Source: Piscinibacter sp. XHJ-5
GTDB lineage: Bacteria > Pseudomonadota > Gammaproteobacteria > Burkholderiales > Burkholderiaceae_C
NCBI RefSeq assembly: GCF_029855045.1
Contig: NZ_CP123228.1
Location: 682,001-746,000 of the forward strand
Direction of reading: 5' to 3'
DNA: 64,000 bases
The stretch's first letter is position 1; each line of letters begins with the position of its first letter. Shown here piece by piece: positions 61,205 through 64,000 of the stretch. Under the pieces are notes generated by a model that made no database searches, had not been told where the DNA came from, and was given only the letters and a program-made list of their open reading frames with translations. A program made the translations under genes and the position numbers.

Positions 61205-62425
61205 TCAGCGCCCGGCGTTGAGCACCTTGGCGACCGCCGGTGCGCGCAGCCGCGAGGCCTCCGGCATGCCCGCGCCCAGCAGCGGCTGCAGATAGCGGCG
61301 GAAGGCGTCGGTCACATCGGTGCCGCTGGCAGCGATGAGATCGTCTTCCATCACCCGCGTCTTGCCGGCGACCGTCTCGAGCGGCAGCAGCGAATAGCCG
61401 ACCGCGTAGTCGCCGGTGCGCGTGATCGCCACCGAGCCGTCGGTGGCGCCGGACAGCGCGTACTGCACGGCGCGCTCGCCCGCTTCGCGTGCCTCGCGCT
61501 GGTCGACGTCGGACACGCAGCCGAGGAAGGAGCGCTGCAGGTAGCCGAAGGTGTCGCCGCGCACCCGCTTGATCTTCAGCTGGTCCTTGATCTGGTCGCA
61601 CAGCAGGTCGGCCAGCGCGCCGGTGCCGGACAGCTGCACGTTGCCGTGCGCGTCGCGCTCGACCGTCTTGGCGAGCTGGCTCGCGATCGCCGTGCCGGAC
61701 GCGTCGTGGATCCCTTCGGAGACGGCGACGATGCAGCGGCCCAGCCGGTCGTGGACGGCTTTCACATCGGCGAGGAATCGCTCGGTCGAGAAGCTTCGCT
61801 CCGGCAAATAGACCAGGTGGGGGCCGTCGTCGGGATACTTGCGGGCCAGCGCGGCGGCCGCCGTCAGGAAGCCGGCGTGGCGGCCCATGACGACGCCGAC
61901 GTACACGCCTGGCAGCGCGGCGTTGTCCAGGTTCGCGCCGGCGAAGGCTTGCACCACGAAGCGCGCGGCGGACGGGAAGCCGGGCGTGTGGTCGTTGCCG
62001 ACGAGGTCGTTGTCGATGGTCTTCGGGATGTGCATGCAGCGCAGCGGGTAGCCCGCCTTGCGGGCTTCCTCGCTGACGATGCGCACGGTGTCGGAAGAGT
62101 CGTTGCCGCCGATGTAGAAGAACTGGCCGATCTCGTGGGCGCGCAGCACCTTGAAGATCTCCTGGCAGTACTTGACGTCGGGCTTGTCGCGCGTCGAGCC
62201 CAGCGCCGATGCCGGCGTGGCCGCGACACGCTCCAGGTTGTCGGTCGTTTCCTGCGTCAGGTCGACCAGGTCCTCGTTGACGATGCCGCGCACGCCGTGG
62301 CGTGCGCCGTAGACGACGTCGATCTGGCGGGATCGACGTGCGGCGAGCACGGCGCCGACCAGCGACTGGTTGATCACCGCGGTGGGGCCGCCGCCTTGCG
62401 CGATCAGGATCTTGCTCGTGGTCAT
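61205..62425 (-). CDS. Pyrophosphate-dependent 6-phosphofructokinase
   Basis: Reversible phosphofructokinase using PPi rather than ATP. The 406 residues start TTSKILIAQGGGPTAVINQS. The two specificity markers are FYIGGNDSSDT (GGND, 106-109, in place of GGDG) and IPKTIDND (Lys135 in place of Gly), both of the PPi type. VGVVMGRHAGFLTAAAAL and RGDTFGYLQRSFLG follow. GGGAG lies upstream of the ATG. With fba, pgk and pyk in the same window this gives a PPi-saving glycolysis. Confidence 0.93.
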   Translation of the reverse strand: MTTSKILIAQGGGPTAVINQSLVGAVLAARRSRQIDVVYGARHGVRGIVNEDLVDLTQETTDNLERVAATPASALGSTRDKPDVKYCQEIFKVLRAHEIGQFFYIGGNDSSDTVRIVSEEARKAGYPLRCMHIPKTIDNDLVGNDHTPGFPSAARFVVQAFAGANLDNAALPGVYVGVVMGRHAGFLTAAAALARKYPDDGPHLVYLPERSFSTERFLADVKAVHDRLGRCIVAVSEGIHDASGTAIASQLAKTVERDAHGNVQLSGTGALADLLCDQIKDQLKIKRVRGDTFGYLQRSFLGCVSDVDQREAREAGERAVQYALSGATDGSVAITRTGDYAVGYSLLPLETVAGKTRVMEDDLIAASGTDVTDAFRRYLQPLLGAGMPEASRLRAPAVAKVLNAGR

Positions 62426-62622
62426 GGGCGCATCTCCCTGGGCAATGGATCGGACTGAAGTATTCAGCAAAAGGGGCGTGTCGTCGCAGTCGAGTTGCTG
62501 CGCGTTGATATAGCGCGGCGGCCTGTGCGTCCTTGCGGGTTGATTCCTAGGGGGTCACCACTCAAGTGAAGGATGCGAAGACTGCGGCAGCGGACTAGCC
62601 TGTGATCGTGGGCGTGCGGCGT

Positions 62623-62638
62623 GGGCACGCAGCTTGCC
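62623..62638 (+). promoter_or_regulatory. Sigma-54 promoter
   Basis: GGGCAC, five bases, TTGCC: the invariant GG and GC are 10 bases apart, and GGCAC-N5-TTGC matches the -24/-12 consensus at 14 of 16 positions. Transcription would start near 62649, 14 bases before the ATG of the small gene at 62663. Confidence 0.65.
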
Positions 62639-62662
62639 CGACAAGGGTAAAGAGATTTCGCC

Positions 62663-62944
62663 ATGAGCATCGCTCTCTATCGACTGCGTCTGTACTGGGA
62701 CGGCCACCGGGGCGCCGCCCGCAACGGTGACGACACCCGCATCCTGGTCGAGGCCCCGCACCTGCCCGTTGCCCACGTGGGCGGCGAGCTCGAGGAGATC
62801 GATTACGCGCCCGAAGTCGACACGGCCCAGGTGCGCGAACGCGAAGGCGACTGGCGTGACATGACGCCGGAGGAAGTGGCGGCGGCCGACGCCTTGCTCG
62901 CCACGCTGAGCCAGCGCGAGTGGGTGCACGAGCGCGCCGCCTGA
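62663..62944 (+). CDS. Small hypothetical protein under a sigma-54 promoter
   Basis: A 93-residue soluble, acidic protein: MSIALYRLRLYWDGHRGAAR, then ILVEAPHLPVAHVGGELEE, then an acidic helical tail ending SQREWVHERAA. No signal peptide, membrane helix or known domain was recognised. AGGGTAAAGAG lies upstream as a ribosome site. The sigma-54 promoter directly ahead supports a real, regulated gene. It converges on the flagellar-type mini-protein gene with a 9-base gap. Confidence 0.7.
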   Translation: MSIALYRLRLYWDGHRGAARNGDDTRILVEAPHLPVAHVGGELEEIDYAPEVDTAQVREREGDWRDMTPEEVAAADALLATLSQREWVHERAA

Positions 62945-62953
62945 GGGGCGTCT

Positions 62954-63196
62954 TTACGCCGTGACGTCGAGCAGGCTGCCCAGCATGTCCTGCTGGGTCT
63001 GAATCACCTTCAGGTTCGCCTTGAACGCATAGGCCGCCACCACCTGCTGCACCAGATCGTCGGCAAGATCTTCTGTCGTCCCGGCGCCTTGCACGTCCTG
63101 CCGAACGGATGCCCTGGCGACGCTGCCGGCCGCCGCATCCAGGCGGAACAGGGCGGCGTTCAGGCCGGATTGCGCAATGGAGGTCAGCGAGTTCAT
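62954..63196 (-). CDS. Miniature flagellar rod/hook-like protein
   Basis: An 80-residue protein that joins the two terminal regions of flagellar axial proteins of the FlgB/FlgC/FlgG type and little else. The N-terminal half, NSLTSIAQSGLNAALFRLDA, resembles the D0 start (SGMxAAxxRLDxxAxNIAN). The C-terminal half, LVQQVVAAYAFKANLKVIQT, then DMLGSLLDVTA, resembles the D0 end (AYEANLKVIxTxDEMLGSLL). The middle domain is absent. A FliA-like promoter lies 16 bases upstream of the ATG, so the gene looks functional rather than decayed. Confidence 0.75.
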   Translation of the reverse strand: MNSLTSIAQSGLNAALFRLDAAAGSVARASVRQDVQGAGTTEDLADDLVQQVVAAYAFKANLKVIQTQQDMLGSLLDVTA

Positions 63197-63211
63197 GGCG
63201 GTCCCACTGCC

Positions 63212-63238
63212 ATATCGACCGACCGGGGCACAACTTGA
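63212..63238 (-). promoter_or_regulatory. Sigma-28 (FliA)-like promoter of the mini flagellar gene
   Basis: On the minus strand TCAAGTTG (63231-63238), an 11-base spacer, then GTCGATAT (63212-63219). Each half matches the FliA consensus (TAAAGTTT, GCCGATAA) at six of eight positions with canonical spacing. Transcription would start near 63205, nine bases before the ATG. Confidence 0.65.
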
Positions 63239-63467
63239 GGGCGGCATCGCCGTCCGCTCGGCCGCAGCCGAAAGCGCCCGGCTGCGCAACCTGTAAGAGC
63301 TTTCAGTTCTCGCGCCATCGTCTTGCTGGTTCAATTCATCCCAGCGCCGAGGCAGTCACAGAGAACCCCGCTCGATCGGCGGCGCTGCACACAAGCGAGG
63401 TCGGACCACCGGCCCGCGATGCTCAGGGAAGCACGGGGATCACCACATTGACGCTGTCATCCGGGCG

Positions 63468-63497
63468 GCGGTGCCAATCCAGGCGGATTGGCACCGC
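63468..63497. repeat. Perfect 13-bp inverted repeat
   Basis: GCGGTGCCAATCC (63468-63480) and GGATTGGCACCGC (63485-63497) flank the loop AGGC. No T run follows on either strand, so it is not a standard terminator. Confidence 0.85.
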
Positions 63498-63581
63498 GCA
63501 GCTCGTGGGCGCGCGCCAGCAGCTGTCCCCCCGCAAGGGGCCGGACGGAGTCGCGCGCTTCGGTCGCGTGGACGCTAGACG

Positions 63582-63842
63582 CTAGCGGGCGGCCTGCAGC
63601 CGTTCCCAGTAGGAAACGGCCTTGCCGACCCAATCCTGGAAGTGGCGGTCGTGCAGGGCGTAGTAGGGGATGCCGCGGGCCGCGAAGCGGGCCGCTTCGT
63701 GGCTCAGGGACTGGCGCGCCGGTGCGGCGCGCTGCACTTCGATCTCGAGGGCGTGCAGCGCCATGGCGCGCTGCATCGGATCGGCCGCCATCAGCTGTTG
63801 GCGCAGGCTGGCCGAGTCGGTGACGCAAGGGGTGGAATGCAT
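63582..63842 (-). CDS. Small hypothetical protein
   Basis: An 86-residue soluble, helical protein: MHSTPCVTDSASLRQQLMAA, then QRAMALHALEIEVQRAAP, then YYALHDRHFQDWVGKAVSYW. No known domain was recognised. A weaker FliA-like sequence lies upstream on the same strand: TCAAGAGT at 63891-63898 and GTCGACAC at 63871-63878, with a 12-base spacer. With the mini flagellar gene next in line, it may belong to the motility regulon; this is inference. Confidence 0.6.
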   Translation of the reverse strand: MHSTPCVTDSASLRQQLMAADPMQRAMALHALEIEVQRAAPARQSLSHEAARFAARGIPYYALHDRHFQDWVGKAVSYWERLQAAR

Positions 63843-63927
63843 GCGGGTTCCAACGTTGTCGGTCCTTTCGGTGTCGACAGGTTGCCGCGAACTCTTGAGG
63901 GGTGGGCGCCGCCGGGCGCCACTTTTT

Positions 63928-63964
63928 CACGCAACACCGCCCGCGCGCGCGGGGGTGTTGCGTG
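63928..63964. repeat. Strong hairpin near the window end
   Basis: CACGCAACACC (63928-63938) and GGTGTTGCGTG (63954-63964) are exact reverse complements. The inner bases CCCGCGC/GCGCGGG can extend the stem. It is flanked by TTTTT on its left only, so it fits neither strand as an ordinary terminator. Confidence 0.8.
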
Positions 63965-64000
63965 CATGCACTACGCGCGTTGGGCCAGCTGGGTGCCGGC

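Larger units (their letters stand above)
63197..63581. other. Non-coding gap of 385 bases
   Basis: Between the two minus-strand small genes. It holds the FliA-like promoter (63212-63238) and one perfect hairpin (63468-63497). I see no credible open reading frame, tRNA or riboswitch in the rest. Confidence 0.6.

Noticed and set aside
63971..64000. A nine-codon open frame ending in TAG on the minus strand at the right edge (AGTQLAQRA)
   Set aside because: Could be the tail of a gene that starts beyond the window, but 27 bases of open frame is not enough to call it.

Overview
The window reads as a high-GC chromosome segment of a betaproteobacterium of the order Burkholderiales. The evidence is the gene order (yajC-secD-secF; smg-dprA-LysM divergent from def-fmt-htpX; pgk-pyk; fba-purC; purE-purK; SDR-folB-ttcA), the protein families (DUF1631, DUF2917, DUF2905, DUF6279, NDUFA9-like) and an S-adenosylhomocysteine riboswitch in front of ahcY. 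Family or genus cannot be fixed from this sequence. I found no rRNA, tRNA, insertion sequence, prophage or CRISPR array. Coding density is very high and many neighbouring genes overlap by 4 bases or converge with no gap.

Layout. 0-5.4 kb: end of yajC, secD, secF and a large DUF1631 gene. 5.4-11.4 kb: smg, dprA and a LysM protein on the minus strand, divergent from def, fmt, htpX and a small lipoprotein. 11.5-24.7 kb: a DUF2807 protein, AzlC/AzlD exporter, pgk, pyk, threonine ammonia-lyase, a regulator with HTH, GHKL ATPase and STAS-like domains, fba, purC, a TPR protein, a thioredoxin-TPR chaperone, purE and purK. 24.7-34.3 kb: a threonylcarbamoyl-AMP synthase, two tandem SGNH-fold lipoproteins, OmpW, PBP4, then the tsaB-rimI-udg-GGDEF/EAL operon. 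34.3-48.7 kb: glmU, lipoproteins, ttcA, folB, a pteridine-reductase-like SDR, a MidA-like methyltransferase, cca, a glutathione transferase, an NDUFA9-like protein, a lytic transglycosylase, two separate 5-formyl-THF cyclo-ligases, a LysR regulator, DUF2917 and TfoX. 48.7-58.8 kb: metF, tlyA, ahcY, a HAD phosphatase, a degenerate GGDEF/EAL protein, a YcaQ-like glycosylase, a CsgG/DUF4810/DUF799 lipoprotein trio and metK. 58.9-62.4 kb: two lipid A acyltransferases, DoxX and a pyrophosphate-type phosphofructokinase. 62.6-64 kb: three small genes with alternative-sigma-type promoters.

How the genes connect. One-carbon and methyl metabolism recurs: def/fmt, folB/SDR, two cyclo-ligases, metF, ahcY and metK. 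Central carbon metabolism is represented by pgk, pyk, fba and a PPi-type PFK, and purine synthesis by purC, purE and purK. Two t6A tRNA-modification genes are present (the Sua5/TsaC type and tsaB).

The least ordinary signals are: (i) sigma-28-like (FliA) promoters ahead of a degenerate GGDEF/EAL gene and ahead of an 80-residue miniature of a flagellar rod protein, with a sigma-54 promoter ahead of a neighbouring small gene; (ii) a 21-bp perfect inverted repeat inside the start of the uracil-DNA glycosylase gene; (iii) a structured metK leader whose last hairpin abuts the ribosome binding site; (iv) at least seven genes whose only upstream signal is a -10-like hexamer 6-7 nt before the ATG, suggesting leaderless mRNAs; and (v) a single protein joining DNA-binding, GHKL-ATPase and STAS-like domains. 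All positions and motifs were read by eye; no database search was possible.
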